Origin: Brachyspira hampsonii 30446
Lineage (GTDB): Bacteria > Spirochaetota > Brachyspiria > Brachyspirales > Brachyspiraceae
Direction: 5' to 3'
NCBI RefSeq assembly: GCF_000316195.1
Contig: NZ_JH994111.1
Coordinates: 867,926-931,925, forward strand
DNA: 64,000 bases
The notes beneath the pieces were generated by a model that was given only the letters and a program-made list of their open reading frames with translations, made no database searches and had not been told where the DNA came from. Position numbers and translations under genes: made by a program. Position 1 is the stretch's first letter. Every line of letters starts with the position of its first letter. Of this stretch, positions 18,477 to 26,802 are shown piece after piece.

Positions 18477-19865
18477 ATGGATAATGAAAAAAGAGAGAGG
18501 TTATCTAATCGAATTGGTTTTATTATTGTATCAGCCGGATGTGCTATAGGGCTTGGCAATATATGGCGATTTCCTTATATAACAGGAAAATACGGAGGAG
18601 CTCTTTTTGTCATTATATATTTAATATGTTTAGCTATTGTAGGGCTTCCTATACTCATAATGGAATTTAGTATAGGAAGGGCAGGACAAAAAGATATTGC
18701 AGGTTCATATAAGGTAATAGAGAAAAAAGGCTCTAAATGGCATTTAATAGGCTATGTTCAAATGCTAGGCTGTTTAATACTTATGATGTTCTATACTAGT
18801 GTTACAGGATGGACTATTACTTATGGTTATTATATGGCTTCAGGAGTTACTTTGGGACTTACACCTGAGGGTATAGGTGAGTTTTTTGGCAAGATGCTTT
18901 CAAATCCTGCGATAATGGTTTTCAGCTTATTCATTGCGGTATTTTTAGGAATATTGATATGCTTTAAAGGACTGCAAAAAGGGGTTGAAAGGGCATCTAA
19001 GATTATGATGTCATCATTATTTGTTATAGTAATAGTATTAATAATTAGATCTGTTACTTTAGAAGGTGCCATAGAGGGTATAAAATTCTATTTGCTTCCT
19101 GACTTATCAAAAATGGTCAATGGTGGAGTAGAGAATTTTTTTGAGGTTATATATGCGGCTTTAGGTCAGGCATTTTTTACATTGGGAATAGGTGTTGGTA
19201 GTATGACTATATTTGGAAGCTACATAGGAAAGGAAAGATCCTTAACTAATGAATCTATAATAATAGTGATATTAGATACTTTGATAGCATTTCTTGCTGG
19301 GCTTGTTATATTTCCGGCTTGTTTTGCATTTGGAGTTAATCCAGGTGAGGGAGCTGGTTTAGCTTTTGTAACATTGCCTAATATATTCAATTCAATGCCT
19401 ATGCCTAGATTATGGGGAACATTGTTCTTTTTATTTTTAGCTATGGCAGCATTAACTACTGTTGTTACTGTATTTGAAAATTTAATAGCTTTTACTATGT
19501 CTGAATTTAATATGCCTAGAAATAAGGCTTCTATATTAGTAGGAATAGTAGTATTTATATGTTCGCTTCCTACTGCTTTAGGTTTTAATGTATTATCATT
19601 CATACAGCCTATGGGACAAAATACTAGCTTTTTAGATTTATTTGATTTTATAGTAAGTTATAATTTGGTTGAGCTTGGAGGTATATATATAATAATATTC
19701 TGTGTATCAAAATATGGATGGGGCTGGGATAATTTCATTAATGAAGTAGATTCTGGTTTGGGTATAAAATTTCCTAAATTTTCCAGAGTTTATGTAACTT
19801 ATTTTTTGCCTGTAATATTATTTGCTATGTTTATTATTAATTATATATATAAATTTTTTATTTAG
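18477..19865 (+). CDS. Sodium-dependent transporter of the NSS (SNF) family
   Basis: An inner-membrane symporter using the Na+ gradient, most likely for an amino acid. The first helix carries the family signature RIGFIIVSAGCAIGLGNIWRFPYITGKYGG, and the ORF has about eleven to twelve hydrophobic segments over 462 aa, like bacterial LeuT/MhsT homologues. ATG 18477 has GGAG about 9 nt upstream. It has its own promoter with an inverted repeat, and a terminator after it, so it is monocistronic. The substrate cannot be read from the sequence. Confidence 0.93.
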   Translation: MDNEKRERLSNRIGFIIVSAGCAIGLGNIWRFPYITGKYGGALFVIIYLICLAIVGLPILIMEFSIGRAGQKDIAGSYKVIEKKGSKWHLIGYVQMLGCLILMMFYTSVTGWTITYGYYMASGVTLGLTPEGIGEFFGKMLSNPAIMVFSLFIAVFLGILICFKGLQKGVERASKIMMSSLFVIVIVLIIRSVTLEGAIEGIKFYLLPDLSKMVNGGVENFFEVIYAALGQAFFTLGIGVGSMTIFGSYIGKERSLTNESIIIVILDTLIAFLAGLVIFPACFAFGVNPGEGAGLAFVTLPNIFNSMPMPRLWGTLFFLFLAMAALTTVVTVFENLIAFTMSEFNMPRNKASILVGIVVFICSLPTALGFNVLSFIQPMGQNTSFLDLFDFIVSYNLVELGGIYIIIFCVSKYGWGWDNFINEVDSGLGIKFPKFSRVYVTYFLPVILFAMFIINYIYKFFI

Positions 19866-19885
19866 AATATTGTATTAAATATTAT

Positions 19886-19916
19886 AGCCAAGTATAGTTT
19901 TATACTTGGCTTTATT
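19886..19916 (+). terminator. Intrinsic terminator of the NSS transporter gene
   Basis: AGCCAAGTAT (19886-19895) and ATACTTGGCT (19902-19911) form a perfect 10-bp stem with a 6-base loop, followed by TTTATTTATT. Confidence 0.8.
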
Positions 19917-19965
19917 TATTGTTTTTTATAGTTTTTATTCATTTGTATAGTCAAAATAGTAAATA

Positions 19966-19994
19966 TTGTCTTTAATATTTTTTTATGTTATACT
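19966..19994 (+). promoter_or_regulatory. Candidate promoter in the gap before the thioesterase gene
   Basis: TTGTCT (19966-19971), 17 nt, TATACT (19989-19994). It is about 250 nt before the next start codon, so it gives either a long leader or a small RNA. The rest of 19917-20245 is plain AT-rich sequence. Confidence 0.4.
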
Positions 19995-20245
19995 TATAAT
20001 ATCAAATATTTTCTATAGATAATTTAATAATAAAAAATTAATTAAATTTCTAATTACAAAATATATTTATTAATATCAAGTTCAGTTACTATAATATTAA
20101 TTGAATTTTTAAATAATAAAAGCATATTTATAATAGTTATATAAGTTATATGTTAATGAAATTTGCAAGATTGATAAAAATATAAATTGAATATTTTACA
20201 ATACAAAATAAATTATTGATTAAAATTATATTAGGAGTTATTAAG

Positions 20246-20662
20246 ATGTCAGAAAAAGAAATTTTTGAAAGAATAAAAAAGAGATTTGAATCTCAGGATT
20301 TTTTATCTTTTGTTGGAATGAAGCTTGAACATGTAGAAAAGGGAAAAGCTGTAATATCATGTGAGAATAAAAAAGAGTTTTCACAATATTTGGGATATAT
20401 GCATGGAGGTATGGTTTCAGCTATTGCAGATACGGCCGGAGGGCATGCCGCTGCTACTATGCTTGAGGAGGGATATAAAACAGTAACTTCTGAATTGAAA
20501 ATACACTTTTTAAAGCCTGTTGTTTCTAAAAAAGTAATAGCAACAGGAGAGGTTATAAGTGCCGGTAAAAGATTAATCATAGTAGAAGCTACTCTAAGAG
20601 ATGAAGAAGATAATATGCTTGCCAAAATGATCTCTACTATGTTCGTAATAGAACCTTCTTAA
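20246..20662 (+). CDS. PaaI-type hotdog-fold thioesterase
   Basis: A small acyl-CoA thioesterase-like enzyme (138 aa). Hotdog-fold family marks are LGYMHGGMVSAIADTAGGHAA (with the HGG motif and catalytic D), VTSELKIHFLKPV and VISAGKRLIIVEATLRDEE. The start ATG 20246 has TAGGAG 8 nt upstream; an ATG 30 nt before it has none. The acyl substrate (aromatic or short-chain) cannot be inferred. Confidence 0.85.
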   Translation: MSEKEIFERIKKRFESQDFLSFVGMKLEHVEKGKAVISCENKKEFSQYLGYMHGGMVSAIADTAGGHAAATMLEEGYKTVTSELKIHFLKPVVSKKVIATGEVISAGKRLIIVEATLRDEEDNMLAKMISTMFVIEPS

Positions 20663-20817
20663 AAATTATTTTTATAGGGCAGATATTGTAATAAGGTTTT
20701 AAAATATATTTTCATTCCACGCCCATTTTTATTTATTGCGTTTATTTATATTTTAATGCTTATTATCTTATCAATCAAATATAATTTTCTAGCTTTATTT
20801 AAATTTTTGTTATTGAC

Positions 20818-20899
20818 ACCGCACGATAAATAAGAATTAGTTTATAATTATTTACTGAATTATTAACTAGCTTAAATTTAAAATATATTTACCGTGCGT
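20818..20899 (+). repeat. 82-bp palindromic dispersed repeat, copy B (inverted)
   Basis: It starts ACCGCACGATAAATA and ends TATTTACCGTGCGT; inside is AATTATTAACTAG. Its reverse complement aligns with copy A at 10641-10721. A CCACGCCC motif at about 20718 lies nearby. The surrounding gap 20663-21016 holds no gene. Confidence 0.75.
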
Positions 20900-21016
20900 A
20901 TTTATCATAATATTAATTTTATAAAGGCATATAATATTTGTAGCAATACTCATTATTAAGTATTATGATTTTTAGTTTGATATGTCATAAAAATAAATCT
21001 ATATACAATTAAATTA

Positions 21017-21044
21017 TTGACTTAATAATTTTTATTTATATACT
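21017..21044 (+). promoter_or_regulatory. Promoter of the M20 amidohydrolase gene
   Basis: TTGACT (21017-21022), 16 nt, TATACT (21039-21044), 29 nt before the start codon. Confidence 0.65.
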
Positions 21045-21073
21045 AATACAAAATAATTGTCGAGGCAGATAAA

Positions 21074-22222
21074 ATGGATTACAAAAAATTAAATGATATT
21101 ATAGTTTCTATGAGAAGAGATCTGCATCAAATTCCTGAAGTTGGAACAGATCTTCCTCAGACAAAAAATTATGTTACAAATAAATTAAAAGAATTAGGAC
21201 TTTCCTATAAAGAATCTTCACTTGACAGCGGATTAATCTGCGATATAGGAAGCGGAGATAATGTGGCTGCCATAAGAGCAGATATGGATGCTTTGCCTAT
21301 ACAGGAAGAAACAGGATTCGAATACGCTTCTAAAAACGGAAATATGCATGCATGCGGACATGATGTGCACACTGCTTGTCTTTTAGGTGCTGCACTTTAT
21401 TTGAAGGAAAATGAATCAAGGCTGAAAGGAACTGTAAGACTTGTATTTCAGGCTGCAGAAGAATTGGCTGTAGGGGCACATAATATGCTTAATTCAGGTT
21501 TACTGAATGGAGTTAAAGCTATAGTTGGAACACATATAGGTACTTTGTCTGCGGATACTCCAAGCGGAGAGTTTATATTGAAAGAAGGTCCTTTAATGGC
21601 TTCTAATGACAGGATATTTATTAAAGTTATAGGAAAAGGTTCGCATGGAGCATATCCTCATCTTTCTGTTGATCCTATTCTTACAGCAAGCCAAATAATA
21701 CAGGGTATTTATAATATAAAAAGCAGAGAAATACTTGCAACAGATCCTGTTATAATATCTATATGTATGATTCATGGCGGAACTCAATATAATGTAATAC
21801 CTACAGAAGTGAATATCGAAGGCACTTTCAGAACTTTCAGTGAGGAGAATAGAGCATTCATAACAGAAAGAATAAAAGAGGTTGCAGAATCTATCGCCAT
21901 AGCCAACAGAGCCAAAGCTGAAGTTGTGATAAAAAGAAGGGGAGCACCTGTTGTTAATAATGCTAAAATATACGAGCAGTTAAATGAAGTTTGTAATGAA
22001 CTTGGATTTAAAAAAGCATCTCATTATAGTTTATCTATGGCTGGTGAAGATTTTGCTGATTATTTGGAGAAGATTGACGGAGCTTTTATATTATTTTCTA
22101 CTATGACAGAAAAGAATATAGCTCATCATAATAGTAAATTTGAAGTAGATGAGTCAAAATTATATCAGCCGCCTGTTTTGATGAGTGAATGGGCTATTAA
22201 ATATTTAGAAAATAATAAATGA
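21074..22222 (+). CDS. M20 family metallo-amidohydrolase (N-acyl-amino-acid/hippurate hydrolase type)
   Basis: A cytoplasmic zinc hydrolase that removes acyl groups from N-acyl amino acids. Zinc-ligand motifs are ADMDALPIQEETG, HACGHDVHTAC, AAEELAVGA and GSHGAYPH, with the C-terminal AGEDFADYLEKIDGAF typical of the amidohydrolase subgroup. The length of 382 aa is normal. The RBS GAGG lies 8 nt before the ATG. It is followed by the radical SAM gene after about 50 nt. Which acyl amino acid it acts on is not evident. Confidence 0.9.
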   Translation: MDYKKLNDIIVSMRRDLHQIPEVGTDLPQTKNYVTNKLKELGLSYKESSLDSGLICDIGSGDNVAAIRADMDALPIQEETGFEYASKNGNMHACGHDVHTACLLGAALYLKENESRLKGTVRLVFQAAEELAVGAHNMLNSGLLNGVKAIVGTHIGTLSADTPSGEFILKEGPLMASNDRIFIKVIGKGSHGAYPHLSVDPILTASQIIQGIYNIKSREILATDPVIISICMIHGGTQYNVIPTEVNIEGTFRTFSEENRAFITERIKEVAESIAIANRAKAEVVIKRRGAPVVNNAKIYEQLNEVCNELGFKKASHYSLSMAGEDFADYLEKIDGAFILFSTMTEKNIAHHNSKFEVDESKLYQPPVLMSEWAIKYLENNK

Positions 22223-22272
22223 TTATAATTTAAAAAAGTTAATATATAGATTAAAAATTATTGGAATATACT

Positions 22273-23241
22273 GTGAATTATAATGAAAAACATTTAAAAA
22301 AAATAGATGAAGCCTTAGAAAAAGCAGAACTTCTTTATGATAAATGTATTTGCTGCGGACATATATGCGGCATCGATAGAAATAAGAATAAGATAGGAAG
22401 ATGCAAAATTTTTGAAGATACTAATCATATAAAAACAGCATCTCATACACTTCATTTTGGAGAAGAACCTATGCTTGTAGGAGATGGCGGAAGCGGCACT
22501 GTGTTTTTTTCAAGCTGTAATTTAAATTGTGTATTTTGTCAGAATCATCAAATAAGTTCTGAAGGATTGGGTGATATAATTGATGCTGAGACTTTGTCAG
22601 ATTATTTTTTGGATTTAGAAAGACAAGGTGCAGAAAATATTAATCTGGTGAGTGCGACGCATGTTATTTATCCTGTATTAAAAGGCTTAAAAATAGCTTT
22701 AGAAAAAGGGCTTAATCTTCCTATAGTTTATAATACCAATGGTTATGATACTAAAGAGTTATTAGATTGTTTAGATGGTATTGTAGATATATATTTACCT
22801 GATTTAAAATATGTATTTGATGATAAGGCTTTTAAATATTCTAGGGCTGAAAATTATTTTAGTACGGCAATAAATGCAATAGAAATAATGAAAAAGCAAA
22901 CAGGGGATTTAGTAGTTAATGAAAAAGGGATTGCTGAAAGCGGTATAATAATAAGGCATTTAATACTTCCGAATAATGAGTCTGATTCTTATGATGTATT
23001 AATAGAACTTAAAGAGAGAGGTTTTTTAAATACGGCTATATCTTTAATGTCTCAGTATAATCCCAAATTTAAGGCTTGTAATTTTGAAAATATAAATAGA
23101 AAGCTGTATAAAAAAGAGTATGATGATTTAGTTGATTATGCTTTGGATTTAGGATTTGAAAATTTATTTATTCAGGAAATGGAAAGTTCTGATAATTATA
23201 ATCCTGATTTTACGAAAGAAAAACCTTTTCAGATGCAGTGA
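22273..23241 (+). CDS. Radical SAM protein, PflA-like
   Basis: An iron-sulfur enzyme of the radical SAM superfamily with SSCNLNCVFCQNHQIS (CxxxCxxC, about residue 82 from this start). N-terminal cysteines (CICCGHICGI, GRC) look like an extra zinc or cluster site. The order (N-terminal cysteine region, then LHFGEEPMLVGDGGSGTVFFSSC) matches the group of pyruvate-formate-lyase-activase homologues annotated generically in anaerobes. Start GTG 22273 has GGA 7 nt upstream; the TTG at 22261 is in frame but has no RBS. The partner enzyme is not in this window. Confidence 0.75.
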   Translation: MNYNEKHLKKIDEALEKAELLYDKCICCGHICGIDRNKNKIGRCKIFEDTNHIKTASHTLHFGEEPMLVGDGGSGTVFFSSCNLNCVFCQNHQISSEGLGDIIDAETLSDYFLDLERQGAENINLVSATHVIYPVLKGLKIALEKGLNLPIVYNTNGYDTKELLDCLDGIVDIYLPDLKYVFDDKAFKYSRAENYFSTAINAIEIMKKQTGDLVVNEKGIAESGIIIRHLILPNNESDSYDVLIELKERGFLNTAISLMSQYNPKFKACNFENINRKLYKKEYDDLVDYALDLGFENLFIQEMESSDNYNPDFTKEKPFQMQ

Positions 23242-23311
23242 TATTTATTTGAATATGAAAGTTAATGTATATTAATATTTTATATTTTAAATTTAATTAA
23301 ATAGTTTTATT

Positions 23312-23339
23312 TTGACAAAAATATTATATGATGTATAAT
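23312..23339 (+). promoter_or_regulatory. Promoter of the HEAT-ParA pair
   Basis: TTGACA (23312-23317), 16 nt, TATAAT (23334-23339), about 45 nt before the HEAT protein start. Confidence 0.75.
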
Positions 23340-23384
23340 ATATAATGAGTATAGTGTTATTTATTAGATTTTAAGGAAGAAACT

Positions 23385-23579
23385 ATGAATAAAATTTTTT
23401 CACTTTTAGAAAGCGAAGAAGTTGAAAAAAGACTAGAAGCTCTTGAAGAGTTGGCAAAAAATGTAGAAAATTCCGATAAAACTACTGTAATTAAAGCTTT
23501 AAAGCCGCATATATTAGATTGGGATGAGAATGTTCGTCTAAAAGTGGCTCAAGTATTAAAATTGTATACGGGACAATAA
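23385..23579 (+). CDS. Small HEAT-repeat-like protein
   Basis: A 64-aa all-helical protein (LESEEVEKRLEALEELAKN ... PHILDWDENVRLKVAQVLKL) that reads as one or two HEAT-type repeats. The RBS AAGGA lies 7 nt before ATG. The stop is 2 nt before the next gene, so it is co-translated with a ParA-type ATPase. By its position it may be a small partner or adaptor of that ATPase; this is inference. Confidence 0.6.
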   Translation: MNKIFSLLESEEVEKRLEALEELAKNVENSDKTTVIKALKPHILDWDENVRLKVAQVLKLYTGQ

Positions 23580-23581
23580 TT

Positions 23582-24382
23582 ATGGGAAGAATAATATCTT
23601 TTTCTAGCGGAAAAGGCGGTGCAGGCAAAACTTTATGTTCAGTTAATTTCTCGGCGGAATTAGCTTCAAGAGGATATAAAGTTTTAGTTTTTGATATAGA
23701 TATTAACTGTTCAAATGTATTTATTTTATTACATGTAAAACCGCAGTCTAAATTGCAGGAATATTTTGAAGGCAGTCTCACATTAAAAGATTGTGTTATA
23801 AAAAGTGAGTATGGTATAGATGTTATTAGTGCCGGAGTTAATATACAGAGATTTGTTCAGTTTGAGAATGATTTTAATTTGTCAAACCTTGCTAAAGATT
23901 TAAAGGTTTTAGCTGAAGATTATGATTATGTTATAATAGACTATGCTGCAGGTATTACTCAGCCTATGATGCGTTTCTATGAAATGTCAGATGATATAAT
24001 ACTTGTTGCCAATCCGGAAATTACAGCTCTTACAGATCTTTACAGACTTATGAAGATGATTTATGTCAATAATATGACAGATAAGATGTATTTGATAGTA
24101 AATAAAGTAAAAAATATAGATTGGGCTATCAATTTATACAGAGAAATAAAAAAGGTAACGGCAAAGTTTTCTCTTGATATTAATTTGGTTCTTTTAGGAC
24201 CTGTACTATTTGATGAAGAAAAGGTTATGCTATCTGTTCAAAAGAGAGTGCCTATAATAATATTATATCCTAAAACTCCTATAAAAGGCGGTTTTTCATT
24301 GGCAGTTACTAGATATTTATATGATATAGGTGTAATGAAAGATGAAAATGCAAGAGAAAAAACTTTCTCGGATTTCTTCTGA
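23582..24382 (+). CDS. MinD/ParA-family ATPase
   Basis: A deviant Walker-A ATPase: SSGKGGAGKTLCSVNFS (about residues 8-24), DIDINCSNVF and DYDYVIIDYAAGITQ follow the MinD/ParA pattern. At 266 aa it is close to MinD, FlhG/YlxH and other orphan ParA-type proteins. There is no MinC/MinE, flagellar or chromosome-partition neighbour, only a 64-aa HEAT protein directly upstream. It could position a spirochaete-specific structure, but the cargo is unknown. Confidence 0.7.
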   Translation: MGRIISFSSGKGGAGKTLCSVNFSAELASRGYKVLVFDIDINCSNVFILLHVKPQSKLQEYFEGSLTLKDCVIKSEYGIDVISAGVNIQRFVQFENDFNLSNLAKDLKVLAEDYDYVIIDYAAGITQPMMRFYEMSDDIILVANPEITALTDLYRLMKMIYVNNMTDKMYLIVNKVKNIDWAINLYREIKKVTAKFSLDINLVLLGPVLFDEEKVMLSVQKRVPIIILYPKTPIKGGFSLAVTRYLYDIGVMKDENAREKTFSDFF

Positions 24383-24574
24383 TTATTATATAAAATATCG
24401 AAAAAGTCAAAGTCCTTTTATTTTTATAGCATATTTTTATTTTAAAACGGATTTTTATATTAGTAAAAATTTTTTTTATTAATAATAAAGTTCTGTATGT
24501 TTTACTTATAAAAAATTAATGATAAATATTCTAAAAGATTTATACTTTAATATAAGAAAAGAAGTAGTTTAAAT

Positions 24575-24603
24575 TTGACAAATACAGATAATATTGGTAA
24601 ACT
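24575..24603 (+). promoter_or_regulatory. Promoter of the cytidylate-kinase-like gene
   Basis: TTGACA (24575-24580), 17 nt, TAAACT (24598-24603). A GGAGG ribosome site follows at 24620-24624. The rest of the gap 24383-24574 shows no gene. Confidence 0.5.
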
Positions 24604-24635
24604 ATTAACAGAATATATTGGAGGTATATGGTTAT

Positions 24636-25253
24636 ATGAGTAAAAATATTGTTATAACTATAAGTAGAGAATTCGGAAGCGGCGGAAGATATATTGGAGA
24701 AATGGTTGCTAAGGATTTAAATATACCTTTTTATGATAAAGCTATAATAGAAATGGCATCAGATAAAACAGGATTTTCTCCGGAATATATTAAAGAAAAT
24801 GAACAGAAATTAACAGGGGCTTCTCTTTTTAATTTTGCTATAGCAGGCTCTTATGCTGGCAATATGGTATTTGGTAATGGCGAGTCTTTGCAAGATACTA
24901 TGTTTTTTGCACAGAGTAATGTTATAAAAGAAGTGGCTTCTAAACATTCATGCGTTATAGTAGGAAGATGTGCAAATCATATTTTGGAGGGTATGGATAA
25001 TTGTATTAATGTCTTTATTTATTCTGATATGGAGAGTAAAATTAAAAGAGCAGTTAATGAATATAAATTAGACAGTACAAATATAGAAAAGATCTTAAAA
25101 GAAAGAGATAAACTTAGAGCTAAACATTATAATTACTATACCGGTAAAAATTGGGGAGATGCTAGAAATTATCATGTCTGTTTGAATAGTGATTTTATAG
25201 GCATTGATAATACTATAGAATTAATAGAAAAAATAGCTAAGTCAAAGTTATAA
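24636..25253 (+). CDS. Cytidylate-kinase-like P-loop protein
   Basis: A 205-aa nucleotide-binding protein beginning IVITISREFGSGGRYIGEMVAKDLNIPFYDKAII. The GSGG loop and the YDK motif are those of the cytidylate-kinase-like family (annotated as such in many anaerobes); the substrate is not proven. ATG 24636 has GGAGG upstream; an ATG at 24628 ends after three codons. It leads a run with a PHP-domain gene and a TauE-like gene. Confidence 0.8.
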   Translation: MSKNIVITISREFGSGGRYIGEMVAKDLNIPFYDKAIIEMASDKTGFSPEYIKENEQKLTGASLFNFAIAGSYAGNMVFGNGESLQDTMFFAQSNVIKEVASKHSCVIVGRCANHILEGMDNCINVFIYSDMESKIKRAVNEYKLDSTNIEKILKERDKLRAKHYNYYTGKNWGDARNYHVCLNSDFIGIDNTIELIEKIAKSKL

Positions 25254-25266
25254 TAAGGTATTTATT

Positions 25267-25974
25267 ATGAATATAATAGCTGATTTACATACTCATACTT
25301 TAGTAAGCGAGCATGCTTATAGCACAGTTGATGAAATGTTAAATTCAGCTAAAGATAAAGGATTTTTAGCTTTAGCTATTACAGATCATGGACCTGCTTC
25401 CAGTGACGGTGCCAAATTAGTTCATTTTAAAGCTATGCATAGTTTGCCTAATTATATTAATGGTGTAAGACTTCTTAGGGGATGCGAGGCTAATATAGTA
25501 GATTACAGCGGAAAAGTAGATTTAAGTGAAAATGTGTTAGCATACTTAGATTTTGTTATAGCTTCATATCATGAGGATTCTATACAGCCTTTGAATAAAA
25601 AAGAACATACTAATGGATATGCTGAGATTATAAAGAATCCTCATATTGATTGTTTAGGTCATATTGGAAATCCTAAATTTGAATTTGACATTGAATATAT
25701 AGTGAAATTATGCAAAGAATATAATAAACTAATAGAGATTAATTCATCATCTTTTACAGTTAGGAAAGGAAGCAGTCCTGTATGCCGTGAAATTGCTTTG
25801 GCTTGTAAAAAATATGAAACTAATATTGTAGTAACTTCTGATGCTCATTCAAAGTATAAAGTAGGAGATTTTAAAGATTCCATTGAATTATTGATGTCCA
25901 TAGATTTTCCAAAGCATCTTATACTTAATACAGATTATGATAAATTGATAGAATATCTTGGTATAGAAAAATGA
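25267..25974 (+). CDS. PHP-domain phosphatase/hydrolase (YcdX-like)
   Basis: A 235-aa metal hydrolase of the PHP family: DLHTHT near the N-terminus, ITDHGPA, a GCEANI segment, SYHEDSI, GHIGNPKFEFD and SDAHSKYKVGD supply the expected trinuclear metal ligands. YcdX-like proteins have phosphatase activity on small substrates; the physiological one is unknown. It overlaps the start of the next gene by ATGA. Confidence 0.85.
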   Translation: MNIIADLHTHTLVSEHAYSTVDEMLNSAKDKGFLALAITDHGPASSDGAKLVHFKAMHSLPNYINGVRLLRGCEANIVDYSGKVDLSENVLAYLDFVIASYHEDSIQPLNKKEHTNGYAEIIKNPHIDCLGHIGNPKFEFDIEYIVKLCKEYNKLIEINSSSFTVRKGSSPVCREIALACKKYETNIVVTSDAHSKYKVGDFKDSIELLMSIDFPKHLILNTDYDKLIEYLGIEK

Positions 25975-26771
25975 TAGTGTTTTTTTTGATTGTAAGTTTA
26001 TTGGCATCTGTAATAGGAACTGTTTGCGGAATAGGCGGCGGCATTATAATAAAGCCTGTTCTTGATTCTTTGAATGTGCTTGAAGTAAGTAAGATAAGTT
26101 TTTTATCATCTTGTACTGTTCTATCTATGAGTTTATATACATTTGTTGTATCTAAGATAAAACAGGATAGTCTTGTTGATTCTAAGGTAGCAACTCCTTT
26201 GGCTTTGGGAGGAATTATAGGCGGTATATTTGGAAAGATGCTTTTTTCATATCTTATAGCATTTTTTAATAGTGAAAATATAGCTGGTGTTTTTCAATCA
26301 TCTATTTTGATAGTATTAACATTTTTTACTTTAGCATTTACAGTAAAAAATATGGGCGATAAAAAAATAAAATCTATGCATATACAAAATATATTTTTAT
26401 GCGTGATAATAGGATTAGTTCTTGGTCTTTTATCATCGTTTTTAGGCATAGGCGGAGGTCCTTTTAATATAGCTTTTCTTTATTTTTTCTTTAGCATGGA
26501 TTCTAAAGTTGCTGCTCAAAATTCTCTTTATATTATATTATTCTCTCAAATTTCAAATGTGTTTATAAGTGTTGCTGACGGAGACGCTTCAAAGGTTAAT
26601 ATGCATTATCTATTAGTAATGATTATAGGAGGAATATGCGGTGGTATATTAGGAAGATTCATAAATAAAAAAATTAATTCTAAAATAGTTGATAAGCTAT
26701 TTATTATTTTGTTAATAATTATTATGTTAATAACATCTTACAATCTGTATAACTTTTCTGTTAATATATAG
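25971..26771 (+). CDS. TauE/SafE-family membrane permease
   Basis: A 266-aa polytopic inner-membrane protein with about eight hydrophobic segments and the two internal repeat signatures GIGGGIIIKP and GIGGGPFNIAF. Members export sulfite or organosulfonate-type anions; the substrate here is unknown. It is translationally coupled to the PHP gene. Confidence 0.85.
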   Translation: MIVFFLIVSLLASVIGTVCGIGGGIIIKPVLDSLNVLEVSKISFLSSCTVLSMSLYTFVVSKIKQDSLVDSKVATPLALGGIIGGIFGKMLFSYLIAFFNSENIAGVFQSSILIVLTFFTLAFTVKNMGDKKIKSMHIQNIFLCVIIGLVLGLLSSFLGIGGGPFNIAFLYFFFSMDSKVAAQNSLYIILFSQISNVFISVADGDASKVNMHYLLVMIIGGICGGILGRFINKKINSKIVDKLFIILLIIIMLITSYNLYNFSVNI

Positions 26772-26802
26772 ATAGTAAGCAAGATTAAAATGTGAGTACA
26801 TT

